A DNA stretch of 59,659 nucleotides. Origin: Clostridia bacterium (GTDB lineage Bacteria; Bacillota; Clostridia; Oscillospirales; CAG-272). The DNA lies in contig JAFTMJ010000044.1 of NCBI GenBank assembly GCA_017452475.1, positions 1 to 59,659 on the forward strand. The letters run 5' to 3'. Below, piece after piece: positions 43,932 through 50,531 of this stretch; the stretch's first letter is position 1, and the number at the start of each line of letters is the position of its first letter. The position numbers and the translations under genes are program-made. Under the pieces are notes generated by a model. It made no database searches. It saw only the letters and a program-made list of their open reading frames with translations, and was not told the origin of the DNA.

Positions 43932-44855
43932 ATGGATTTTAACAAGAAATTTAACATTGGGCTAACCCTTGAAACAAGCTATAAGGAGTTTGACAGCTTT
44001 CTTGAAAAATATAGCCCTTACATTCATTCCGTATACTTTTCTTTGCCTCTTGGCAAGCGCTACCACACCAGGTCCAAGGTGGCAAACCAATTTTTAATCC
44101 CCGGCAAAAAGCGCCTGTTTTGGCGCATGCTTAGAAGGATAAAGGAATACGGCATAGAGCTGGAGCTGCTTTTCAACACCCTTTTGCTTGATGAGGAGCT
44201 TATTGAAAGGGCAAGCATAACCCTAAAGGAGCAGAAAATAGAGGTTGACTCTGTATGCTTCTTAGCCCCTTACTATGAGGCGGTTATGAAATACTTCCCC
44301 AACAAGAAATACATATGGAGCTTTAACAACGGCTTCAGGTCGAAGAAGGAAATCGACCAAATAATTGATAACTATAAGGCGGATGCCTTTGTTTTAGGCT
44401 CCTTGTTTATAAGGAACAACCGCTTCTTTCAGTACCTTGAGCAACGGGGCAAGCAGGTTTACCTTATTTTAAACAACGGCTGCTCCTTTAACTGTGACAC
44501 CTGTAATAATACGGAGTCCGTTTGTGACAGGTCCTTTGAGAAAAATCTAAGGACACATTCAATTGAATATCTTTATGCTCTGCAAAGCATTTTCCCCTTT
44601 GAGCTTCACGACGGAATAATTGATACAAGCCATATAAGCTGCTTCAAAATTTCCAACAGAAGCAGCAATCTTAAGTTTATTAAGGGCGCGCTTGACAGCT
44701 ATATTGGCGGCGAGGTTAGGGCTTATGTTGAGAAAAGCCGTAAGAATTACGCTTATTGGGGCAGGGCAGGATATTTTTGGCGTTGCTTTGGAAAAATGGA
44801 TTTAGACAAAATACTTGAATATAAAAAAGAGCTTTTGTCCCTTGAGGACAAATAG
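43932..44855 (+). CDS. Small U32-peptidase-like TIM-barrel protein with Fe-S cysteines
   Basis: A 307-residue protein with alternating strands and helices. It resembles the core of the U32 'peptidase' family (UbiU/UbiV, RlhA, YhbU): an Asn-Gly-Cys start of a cysteine set at C184, C188, C191 and C198 (CxxxCxxC-x6-C), then HISCFKISNRS at 235-244, reminiscent of the U32 'KIEGR' segment. Members use a [4Fe-4S] cluster in hydroxylation or other chemistry; several are not proteases. It lies 11 bases after uppS and 14 before the metallopeptidase gene, thus in the operon. The family link is by motif shape, not by strong identity; a role in peptide modification is inferred. Confidence 0.6.
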   Translation: MDFNKKFNIGLTLETSYKEFDSFLEKYSPYIHSVYFSLPLGKRYHTRSKVANQFLIPGKKRLFWRMLRRIKEYGIELELLFNTLLLDEELIERASITLKEQKIEVDSVCFLAPYYEAVMKYFPNKKYIWSFNNGFRSKKEIDQIIDNYKADAFVLGSLFIRNNRFFQYLEQRGKQVYLILNNGCSFNCDTCNNTESVCDRSFEKNLRTHSIEYLYALQSIFPFELHDGIIDTSHISCFKISNRSSNLKFIKGALDSYIGGEVRAYVEKSRKNYAYWGRAGYFWRCFGKMDLDKILEYKKELLSLEDK

Positions 44856-44869
44856 CAATAAATTGGCTT

Positions 44870-45460
44870 ATGGAAAATATAAATAGCTATAGTGAGTACA
44901 TAAAGAATCCCCTTGGCGTAAGCTTTAATGTTAATATTGACCGTCCTGAGGTGCTAAAAGCCTTTAAGAGGCTGATCTTGACCCCGCCATGGCTGTTCCT
45001 TTTACAGCACAGGCGAATTAAGGGTATTAAAAACGCAATGGTTGGGGCAGGGCTCTTAAGAGATTTTGAGCTTAAGCTTTCTTGGCAAAAAAAGCCCGTT
45101 GCCTATATGCGTGACGGAGGGGAGATGTGCTTTTCGGTTGGCGCCTTGCTTTCCCGTTCAGCCACGGTTACTGCCTCGGTTTTATGCCACGAGCTTGCCC
45201 ATATGTGGTTAAGCCAGCAGGACTTTTACAAGGGGCTAAAGGAAATAAACCGCCAATTTAAGGAGCAATATTCGAGCCATGCGGATGCGGAGCTGCTATC
45301 CCCCATTGAGCTATATGCAATGGTGGTGTCTGTTATTTTTATGCAGGATGTATGCATCGCCTTAGAGGGCAAGAAAAAGAAAAGATTTAAAGATTTGATT
45401 GAATTTGAGCTTGAAAAAATCGAGCTTTTAAAGGATAAAATCATCAAATTAAATATTTAG
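44870..45460 (+). CDS. Putative HExxH zinc metallopeptidase
   Basis: A 196-residue protein with the zinc-protease signature HELAH at residues 107-111 (in ASVLCHELAHMWLSQQ). A possible third ligand is Glu147 in SPIELYA or His137. The region before it (EMCFSVGALLSRSATVTASVL) is strand- and helix-like, as in small gluzincin or SprT-like domains. There is no signal peptide and no clear membrane segment apart from LILTPPWLFLL near 35-45. It is placed directly before the three peptide genes, 10 bases from the first, which makes it a candidate for leader removal or peptide trimming. The family is not identified. Confidence 0.65.
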   Translation: MENINSYSEYIKNPLGVSFNVNIDRPEVLKAFKRLILTPPWLFLLQHRRIKGIKNAMVGAGLLRDFELKLSWQKKPVAYMRDGGEMCFSVGALLSRSATVTASVLCHELAHMWLSQQDFYKGLKEINRQFKEQYSSHADAELLSPIELYAMVVSVIFMQDVCIALEGKKKKRFKDLIEFELEKIELLKDKIIKLNI

Positions 45461-45470
45461 GAGAGATAAA

Positions 45471-45614
45471 ATGGAAAAGAAGCAGGTTGAAAAGAAGGCT
45501 GTACAGGAAAAGAGCTTAATCGAGCAATATACCTCTCAGACAAAAAAGGATGAGGATATCCATTTTGAGCATTTTGACTGGACGTACAGTGACGGCTCAG
45601 GCTGTTGCTGCTAA
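45471..45614 (+). CDS. RiPP precursor-like peptide 1 (C-terminal CCC)
   Basis: A 47-residue peptide starting MEKKQVEKK and ending DWTYSDGSGCCC. The N-terminal 17 residues are Lys/Glu-rich and variable; residues from Glu18-Gln19-Tyr20 on are shared by all three copies: EQY..QT.KKDxDIHFEH, then DWTY, then DGSG and three terminal cysteines. It has a TTTAGGAG ribosome site 8 bases upstream. It contains one Trp, several aromatic and His residues, and no signal peptide. Short size, tandem copies, a terminal Cys cluster and a radical SAM gene downstream are hallmarks of ribosomally made, modified peptides. Confidence 0.85.
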   Translation: MEKKQVEKKAVQEKSLIEQYTSQTKKDEDIHFEHFDWTYSDGSGCCC

Positions 45615-45647
45615 TAAATTACAAGATACACACCTTTGGAGGAAGCT

Positions 45648-45794
45648 ATGGAAGAAAAGAACCAGGTAAAAAAGAGCGCAGAAAAGGCAAGCTCTGTTAT
45701 TGAGCAATACAAGGCTCAAACAGAAAAGAAGGATGATATCCATTTTGAGCATTATGACTGGACCTATAACGACGGCTCAGGCTGCTGCTGTTAA
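45648..45794 (+). CDS. RiPP precursor-like peptide 2 (C-terminal CCC)
   Basis: A 48-residue peptide starting MEEKNQVKK and ending DWTYNDGSGCCC. It shares the EQY-to-CCC region with peptides 1 and 3, differing at single positions (Tyr for Phe before DW, Asn for Ser after Y). The codons for the Cys triplet differ from copy to copy (TGT TGC TGC, TGC TGC TGT, TGC TGC TGC), so the protein, not just the DNA, has been conserved. Ribosome site TTGGAGGAAG. Confidence 0.85.
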   Translation: MEEKNQVKKSAEKASSVIEQYKAQTEKKDDIHFEHYDWTYNDGSGCCC

Positions 45795-45819
45795 ATAACC
45801 CATTTTGGAGGAAATAGAA

Positions 45820-45978
45820 ATGGAAAAGAAGCAAGTTAAGAGGGTTAATAAGGAAGAGGCTGTAAAGACAAACACAGTTTTGGAGCAGTACAAATCCCAA
45901 ACCGAAAAGAAGGATGATATCCACTTTGAGCATTACGATTGGACATACGGTGACTCCAGCGGAGGATGCTGCTGCTAA
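45820..45978 (+). CDS. RiPP precursor-like peptide 3 (C-terminal CCC)
   Basis: A 52-residue peptide starting MEKKQVKRVNKEE and ending DWTYGDSSGGCCC. It has one extra Gly before the Cys triplet and Ser for Gly in the DGSG segment, showing that this hinge tolerates change while DWTY and CCC do not. Ribosome site TTGGAGGAAA. Its stop lies 6 bases before the DUF5685 gene, which has no ribosome site of its own and probably depends on coupling. Confidence 0.85.
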   Translation: MEKKQVKRVNKEEAVKTNTVLEQYKSQTEKKDDIHFEHYDWTYGDSSGGCCC

Positions 45979-45984
45979 GACAAT

Positions 45985-46923
45985 ATGTACGGTTATTTTA
46001 GACCCTACCACTCAGGCTTAACCTATAAGGAGCGTGAGCTTTTTGAGTCGTACTATTGCCGTATTTGCTATTGCTTGCGTATAATCGGGGGACAAACGGC
46101 GCGTATGTGCACCACCTATGACGGTGCTATATATGGGCTGATTCTCAGCCTGCAAAGCAAGGAGACGCCGCCACCTGTTTTGCCCTGCGAAAGATTTGGA
46201 AAAAAGAACCTAAAAGCCTTTGTGGATGATGAAACGGGGCTAAGACTTGCAAGGCTCAGCTTAATTAGCGTTGGAGAAAAAATAAGGGATGACAAGCTTG
46301 ATAAAAACGACTTTAAAACCAAGGTTGTATCAAGCATCTTCTCACGGGCGATAGAAAAGGCAAAGGAAATAGAGCCGGAATTGGCAAAGGACTCCTTTGA
46401 GGGAACAGAAAGGATTAACACCCTCCAAAACGAGGGCGCGCCTCTTATGTCTGTTTTTGAGGCATACGGAGATATGGCGGTTAACTCCTTTAGCCGCTTC
46501 CTTGAGCTGTCGGCTCAAACCGAGGAGCTTGTGCGCAGCGTTTCCGAGTGGATTTTTTTGGTTGATATGGTTTGCGACTATGCAGACGATTATAAGGACG
46601 GCACCTATAACGGCTTTAAAACCGAGGGGCTCACCACCTTTTCTCAGTATTTCGATGCTCATTATAGGGAGTTTTTGCAAATAGCAAGAAGGGTAACGGG
46701 CAGGCTTATGTCGGCGCTGATGGCGGTGAAGGACGGCTCCCGCACCTGGAACACCCTTTATAAAATCATATCCCACGCAACGGAAACAGTAATTCAAAAT
46801 GCGATTTTGGGCAAGGATGTGGAGTTCCATTACTTTAAAGATTTGTTTGAAAGAATAGGCACAAGCCGTAGGTTTAAGAAGGATATTAAACGCTTGGGGA
46901 TACATAAGGATGAAAAAGGTTGA
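45985..46923 (+). CDS. DUF5685 family protein
   Basis: A 312-residue, mostly helical soluble protein that matches the DUF5685 pattern: MYGYFRPYHSGLTYKERELF, then YYCRICYC at residues 23-30 and a later TYDGAIYGLILS. A second hallmark lies at 189-210: WIFLVDMVCDYADDYKDG with Asp194, 198, 201, 202 and 205. Spaced aspartates on a helix recall the metal-diphosphate motif of all-helical isoprenoid synthases, but that likeness is only my inference from spacing. The family has no settled function. It is wedged between the peptide genes and the radical SAM gene (14-base overlap), so a role in peptide maturation is likely. Confidence 0.75.
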   Translation: MYGYFRPYHSGLTYKERELFESYYCRICYCLRIIGGQTARMCTTYDGAIYGLILSLQSKETPPPVLPCERFGKKNLKAFVDDETGLRLARLSLISVGEKIRDDKLDKNDFKTKVVSSIFSRAIEKAKEIEPELAKDSFEGTERINTLQNEGAPLMSVFEAYGDMAVNSFSRFLELSAQTEELVRSVSEWIFLVDMVCDYADDYKDGTYNGFKTEGLTTFSQYFDAHYREFLQIARRVTGRLMSALMAVKDGSRTWNTLYKIISHATETVIQNAILGKDVEFHYFKDLFERIGTSRRFKKDIKRLGIHKDEKG

Positions 46924-48061
46924 GATTATTTTAAAGGTTACCGATGCTTGCAACCTTAGGTGTAAGTATTGCTATAACGGCGAGAGGGAGTACGAAAAGA
47001 ACTGCCTTTCCCTTGAGCATTTTGAAAAGCTTTTGAATGTTTTGCTGACAGGCTATAACCTTATCCATATTATTTGGCACGGCGGCGAGCCATTGTCCGT
47101 TGGGCTTGACTACTTCAAAAAGGCAATGGATGTGGAAAAGCGCGTTCAAATCCAAAGCGGAGTAACTATTGAAAACAGCGTTCAAACAAACGGCACTCTC
47201 ATTAACAGTGCGTGGATTAAGTTCTTTAAGGAGCATAGCTTCCGTGTTGGAATTTCCTTTGACGGGGTTGAAAATGAAAAGTACCGCGGATGCACGGAAA
47301 AGACCTTGGCGGCTATGGAGAAGCTACGGGCAAACGGCATTAAGTTCGGATGTAATGCGGTTGTGGCTGACAACGATTATGATATAATCAAAAATTACGA
47401 GTTTTTTGCATCAAAGGGCATCTCCTTCGACTTCAGCAGGATGATACAGGAGGGGGGAGCCAAGAATATGGTTTCTGTGGGCACGGAGTCCTTTGTAAAG
47501 TCAATGTGCGATCTTTTCGACCATTGGGTTTACGATACTGACGGTGTGTCCGTGCGTACCTTTGTTATGTATCTAAACCTTTTGACGGGGGGAAGGTACA
47601 GGATATGCTCTAATTGCTCCTGCCACTTGAAGTATTTAAGCATTTCCCCAAAGGGCACAGTATATAACTGCAGCAGGGAAAGCATGGGCGCTTATCCCTT
47701 TGGCAGTATTGAGAGCTTTGAAACAACGGATGATATTTTTAACTCAGAGGGAGCTATTAAGCTTTTGAGCGGCTCCATTGAAAGAAGAAACAAGTGCAAG
47801 GCAGCCTGTGAGTACTTTGAGCTTTGCGCAGGAGGCTGTGCGGATGTTGCCATTGTGGAAAACGGGCTTGAAAATATCCCAACGGAATATTGCTACACCT
47901 TTAAAACTCTTTACAGCCACATAAAGGGCGTATATGAGGAAATAGTTAATAAGGGCACACCCCTTTCAGACTTAAACCCAACCGTAAGAGAAATTATGGT
48001 AAGGAGCATTTCCAAAACCGTTAGCACAACTAAAAATGATATTGCTGACACTTATATATAA
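46910..48061 (+). CDS. Radical SAM/SPASM peptide-maturase-like enzyme
   Basis: A 383-residue radical SAM protein. Seen: CNLRCKYC (Cys14, 18, 21) for the SAM cluster, WHGGEPLS near residue 56, and a C-terminal SPASM-type Cys set: CSNCSC and NC around 231-256, then CKAACEYFELCAGGC and a late Cys in TEYC. This layout is that of peptide maturases (anSME-like, ranthipeptide/sactipeptide types) that form thioether, C-C or other crosslinks. No PqqD-like leader-binding domain is seen at either end, so recognition must come from elsewhere or from the barrel itself. Its ATG lies inside the DUF5685 gene. Last gene of the operon, closed by the terminator at 48067. Confidence 0.88.
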   Translation: MKKVEIILKVTDACNLRCKYCYNGEREYEKNCLSLEHFEKLLNVLLTGYNLIHIIWHGGEPLSVGLDYFKKAMDVEKRVQIQSGVTIENSVQTNGTLINSAWIKFFKEHSFRVGISFDGVENEKYRGCTEKTLAAMEKLRANGIKFGCNAVVADNDYDIIKNYEFFASKGISFDFSRMIQEGGAKNMVSVGTESFVKSMCDLFDHWVYDTDGVSVRTFVMYLNLLTGGRYRICSNCSCHLKYLSISPKGTVYNCSRESMGAYPFGSIESFETTDDIFNSEGAIKLLSGSIERRNKCKAACEYFELCAGGCADVAIVENGLENIPTEYCYTFKTLYSHIKGVYEEIVNKGTPLSDLNPTVREIMVRSISKTVSTTKNDIADTYI

Positions 48062-48066
48062 AAAAT

Positions 48067-48093
48067 AAAGGACTTCGCTTGAAGTCCTTTTTT
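48067..48093. terminator. Bidirectional terminator closing the RiPP-like operon
   Basis: Perfect 10-bp stem AAAGGACTTC/GAAGTCCTTT with loop gctt, T tract on the right and A tract on the left. It separates convergent genes. Confidence 0.93.
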
Positions 48094-48682
48094 AATGTAT
48101 ATTTGAAATCCAATTTTCAAGTAAGGTGCCGCGGAGAATAAGACCGCCCACAAAAATAAGCACGAAAAGTGAAATATGTATAAGCTTATATTTTACAGTG
48201 CTGAATTCAAAGGTGGATACGGTGTGATTTGCCAAAACTGCAGAGAGCAGGGTGTACAAAAAGATAGGGAAGTATGGCACAACCCAAGCGCCCTCGGCAG
48301 GGAAGAAAAAGCAACCCATCATAAGTATGTATAACGGGGCGAACATTAAAATATAGCCACAAATTGCCTTTTTGCGGTTGAAGGAAAGGGGTAGCTCCGC
48401 CCTGTGCTGGTTTATGACAATTTCAAGCTCGTACATTAATAAATCCTTGCCTATGGTCATGGTGAAGGGAATGGAGCAAAGCACAAGCAAAAATATGGCA
48501 CCTACCAAAAAGGCTTCGGTAAGGTCGAAGAACAAAACAAAAGCGACAACTATAAGTCCAAGAGCCATGCAGGAAATATTAAAAATAATTCTTCCGCGGC
48601 TGATTTTCTTGCGCCTTTGGTTGCCCTCGTTAGCGGCTGTGGTATAGCGCGCCATACCGCGAATAAACGGTCCTCTGTTCAT
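48092..48682 (-). CDS. Membrane protein, unknown function
   Basis: A 196-residue protein with a basic N-terminus (MNRGPFIRGMARYTTAANEG, then RRKKISRGR), and about five hydrophobic helices: 32-50, 55-75, 107-125, 130-150 and 165-185. It belongs to no family I recognise. It has an AAAGGAG ribosome site, and no partner gene on its strand lies nearby. It converges on the RiPP-like operon; a link to peptide export or immunity is possible only by proximity. Confidence 0.7.
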   Translation of the reverse strand: MNRGPFIRGMARYTTAANEGNQRRKKISRGRIIFNISCMALGLIVVAFVLFFDLTEAFLVGAIFLLVLCSIPFTMTIGKDLLMYELEIVINQHRAELPLSFNRKKAICGYILMFAPLYILMMGCFFFPAEGAWVVPYFPIFLYTLLSAVLANHTVSTFEFSTVKYKLIHISLFVLIFVGGLILRGTLLENWISNIH

Positions 48683-48710
48683 GCTTTTCTCCTTTCTGAA
48701 TATTTAATGT

Positions 48711-48938
48711 AAAAAAGATTCCCGCCGAGCCGTGTGAACCGTAAAAGCGAACCTTGTTTTACCAAGGGTGGTGTCCTCATAATACATTCCGTTAGCTTCC
48801 AACATCTGCATTAACCCGACCGGCAAAAGCCTCATTAAGAGGGGTTAGGCAGGAGGCCTGCTGTCCAGTATTGGATATTGGATTCCAATTATTTAAGTGT
48901 AGCTCGAATATGACGGTTAATCACGCACTAAGCAGGAA
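48711..48938 (-). ncRNA. Structured non-coding RNA, 6S RNA-like candidate
   Basis: A 228-nt region without a reading frame folds on the minus strand into a long rod. The ends pair as TTCCTGC (48932-48938) with GCGGGAA (48719-48725). Next come CGTG/CACG and AACCGT/ACGGTT, further in TAACCC/GGGTTA, and a terminal CCTC-ttaat-GAGG hairpin. The 3' side of the central region can form CCTTG/CAAGG. A TCTTTTTT tract ends it. Size, closing stem, open middle and 3'-side hairpin resemble Firmicutes 6S RNA, which inhibits the vegetative RNA polymerase. Another conserved clostridial RNA class (for instance the raiA motif) cannot be excluded. Confidence 0.5.
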
Positions 48939-48957
48939 TAAAAATATTAAATTTTTT

Positions 48958-48985
48958 AAAAATAGCTGACCCTGTGTCTATTTTT
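48958..48985 (-). terminator. Terminator-like hairpin at the DUF1292 stop
   Basis: Stem AAAAATAG/CTATTTTT (48958-48965 with 48978-48985) with the loop ctgaccctgtgt. It ends the DUF1292 gene, and the loop carries the recurrent 12-mer TGACCCTGTGTC. Confidence 0.6.
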
Positions 48986-49232
48986 TGTCGTGGTCCACGG
49001 TATTAATGCGGGCATCAATCACAGGGAAAACCTTGTCAAGCTCTGCCCCCTCGACGGGAACGTAGGTGTCCTCCTTTTTGTTTGAGGTAACCTTTTTCAA
49101 AACATAGTATTCGGTAGGGGCAATAGCCACATAGGTGCTGCCGTCTATTTCGCACTCGTCAATCAGCTCATAAACGGTTTCGCTTCCGTCATCCTCTGTA
49201 AAGGTTAGAAAACGCTTGCTTTCATTATTCAT
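48978..49232 (-). CDS. DUF1292 domain protein
   Basis: An 84-residue acidic protein matching the DUF1292 (YrzB-like) family widespread in Firmicutes. Seen: FTEDDGSETVYELIDECEID, then STYVAIAP (the usual 'kkYivl.p' strand) and a charged C-terminus. The family function is unknown. In many Firmicutes it lies beside ruvX and mltG-type genes, but here it stands alone with its own promoter (49257-49285). Stop codon lies within the hairpin at 48958-48985. Confidence 0.85.
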   Translation of the reverse strand: MNNESKRFLTFTEDDGSETVYELIDECEIDGSTYVAIAPTEYYVLKKVTSNKKEDTYVPVEGAELDKVFPVIDARINTVDHDKK

Positions 49233-49256
49233 ATTATTAACCTTCCTGCTGTTTTT

Positions 49257-49285
49257 ATTCTATCATAGACAGTAAATTATGTCAA
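49257..49285 (-). promoter_or_regulatory. Promoter of the DUF1292 gene
   Basis: On the minus strand: TTGACA (49280-49285), 17-nt spacer, TAGAAT (49257-49262). Confidence 0.75.
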
Positions 49286-49313
49286 CCTACCGATAGTTGG
49301 TATTAGTCAACTG

Positions 49314-50531
49314 TCAGTTTTCCTCTATTTTGTTGTCGCCAAAGTGCTTAACAACAATAACCTGGCGAGTTTGAAGCGCCTCATCAACCAGGGCGTTAAA
49401 GTCAAGCTTGTTTTCCTCTGCTATAACAGCCTCAAGCTCGGGCCGTGTCCTTGGGTGGCGTGGGGTGAACACGGTACAGCAATCCTCATACGGCAAAACA
49501 GATGTTTCAAAGGCGCCGATTTTCCTTGAAATGGAGATAATCTCTTCTTTATCCATTCCGATAAGCGGACGGTAAATAGGAATGTCGGACAGCACATTTG
49601 TAACATTAATCGCCTTCATTGTTTGGCTTGCAACCTGACCTAAGCTTTCGCCCGTGATAATAGCCTCGCAGTCGTACTGATGGGCAAGCTTAACTGAAAT
49701 TGCCATCATATAGCGGCGGAGCAACAGGGTAAAGTAATCCTCGTCACAGTTGTCACGGATAAGCTCCTGTATTTTGGTTAGGGACACAACATGCACCCTT
49801 ACCCTTAATGTGTAGTCCGTTAAAATTTTGGCAAGCTCCAAAACCTTTTCCTTGGCGCGCTCGGAGGTGTAGGGGAAGCTTTCAAAGTGGATAGCCTCAA
49901 GCTGTACGCCGCGCTTTGCCATCATAAATCCTGCCACAGGGGAGTCAATTCCGCCGGAAAGGAGCAAAAGACCTCTGCCGCTGGAGCCGTATGGAATTCC
50001 GCCTGCGCCCTTTTCCTGTCCTGCGTGGATAAATGCCTCCTTTTCACGGATTTCCACACGCAAAACAACCTCGGGGTTATGCACATCAACCTTAATGCCG
50101 CGCACGGTTGAAAGGACACAGCCGCCAACCTCATCGGAAATTTGCGGGGAGGTCAAGGGGAAGCGCTTGTCACTCCTCTTTGCCTCAACCTTAAAGGTTT
50201 TGTAGCCCTTCAGCCTTTCGGGCATAAGAGTACGCACAACCTCTAAAATTTCCTCCATATTCTTTTGGCAGGTATAAGCGCGGGAGACGCCCACAAAGCC
50301 GAAAACGTGCTTTGCGTGCCAATACATTTCGTCAATTCTGTCAATCGCCTCTTCGTCTGTTGGCTCGATATAAACGGTGCTTTGAGAATAGAAAACATTA
50401 TAGTTGCCTATTCTTTTTGCCCTCATTCTTAATTCCTTCAGCATCTTCTTTTCAAATTCGCTTCGGTTAGCGCCCTTAAGCACCACCTCGCCGTATTTGC
50501 AAAGGATTACCTCTTTTGTATTTTCAATCAT
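49314..50531 (-). CDS. thiI: tRNA 4-thiouridine synthetase ThiI (no rhodanese domain)
   Basis: A 405-residue protein that makes 4-thiouridine in tRNA and can feed sulfur to thiamine synthesis. N-terminal ferredoxin-like plus THUMP region (about residues 1-165), then the PP-loop SGGIDSPVAGFM near residue 190 in the ATP pyrophosphatase domain. The enterobacterial C-terminal rhodanese domain is absent, as usual in Firmicutes, so a separate cysteine desulfurase must deliver sulfur. No such gene is next to it. It overlaps the proA stop by four bases, making it the third gene of a proB-proA-thiI transcript. Confidence 0.95.
   Translation of the reverse strand: MIENTKEVILCKYGEVVLKGANRSEFEKKMLKELRMRAKRIGNYNVFYSQSTVYIEPTDEEAIDRIDEMYWHAKHVFGFVGVSRAYTCQKNMEEILEVVRTLMPERLKGYKTFKVEAKRSDKRFPLTSPQISDEVGGCVLSTVRGIKVDVHNPEVVLRVEIREKEAFIHAGQEKGAGGIPYGSSGRGLLLLSGGIDSPVAGFMMAKRGVQLEAIHFESFPYTSERAKEKVLELAKILTDYTLRVRVHVVSLTKIQELIRDNCDEDYFTLLLRRYMMAISVKLAHQYDCEAIITGESLGQVASQTMKAINVTNVLSDIPIYRPLIGMDKEEIISISRKIGAFETSVLPYEDCCTVFTPRHPRTRPELEAVIAEENKLDFNALVDEALQTRQVIVVKHFGDNKIEEN

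Noticed and set aside
45471..45978. The tandem peptide genes as a CRISPR-like or simple DNA repeat
   Set aside because: Repeats are about 170 bases, differ at synonymous sites, have separate ribosome sites and each encodes a complete peptide.
48740..48790. T-box leader, because of a GGGTGG stretch
   Set aside because: The stretch reads AGGGTGGTGTCC rather than the T-box core, no aminoacyl-tRNA synthetase or amino acid gene follows, and the U tract is on the other strand.
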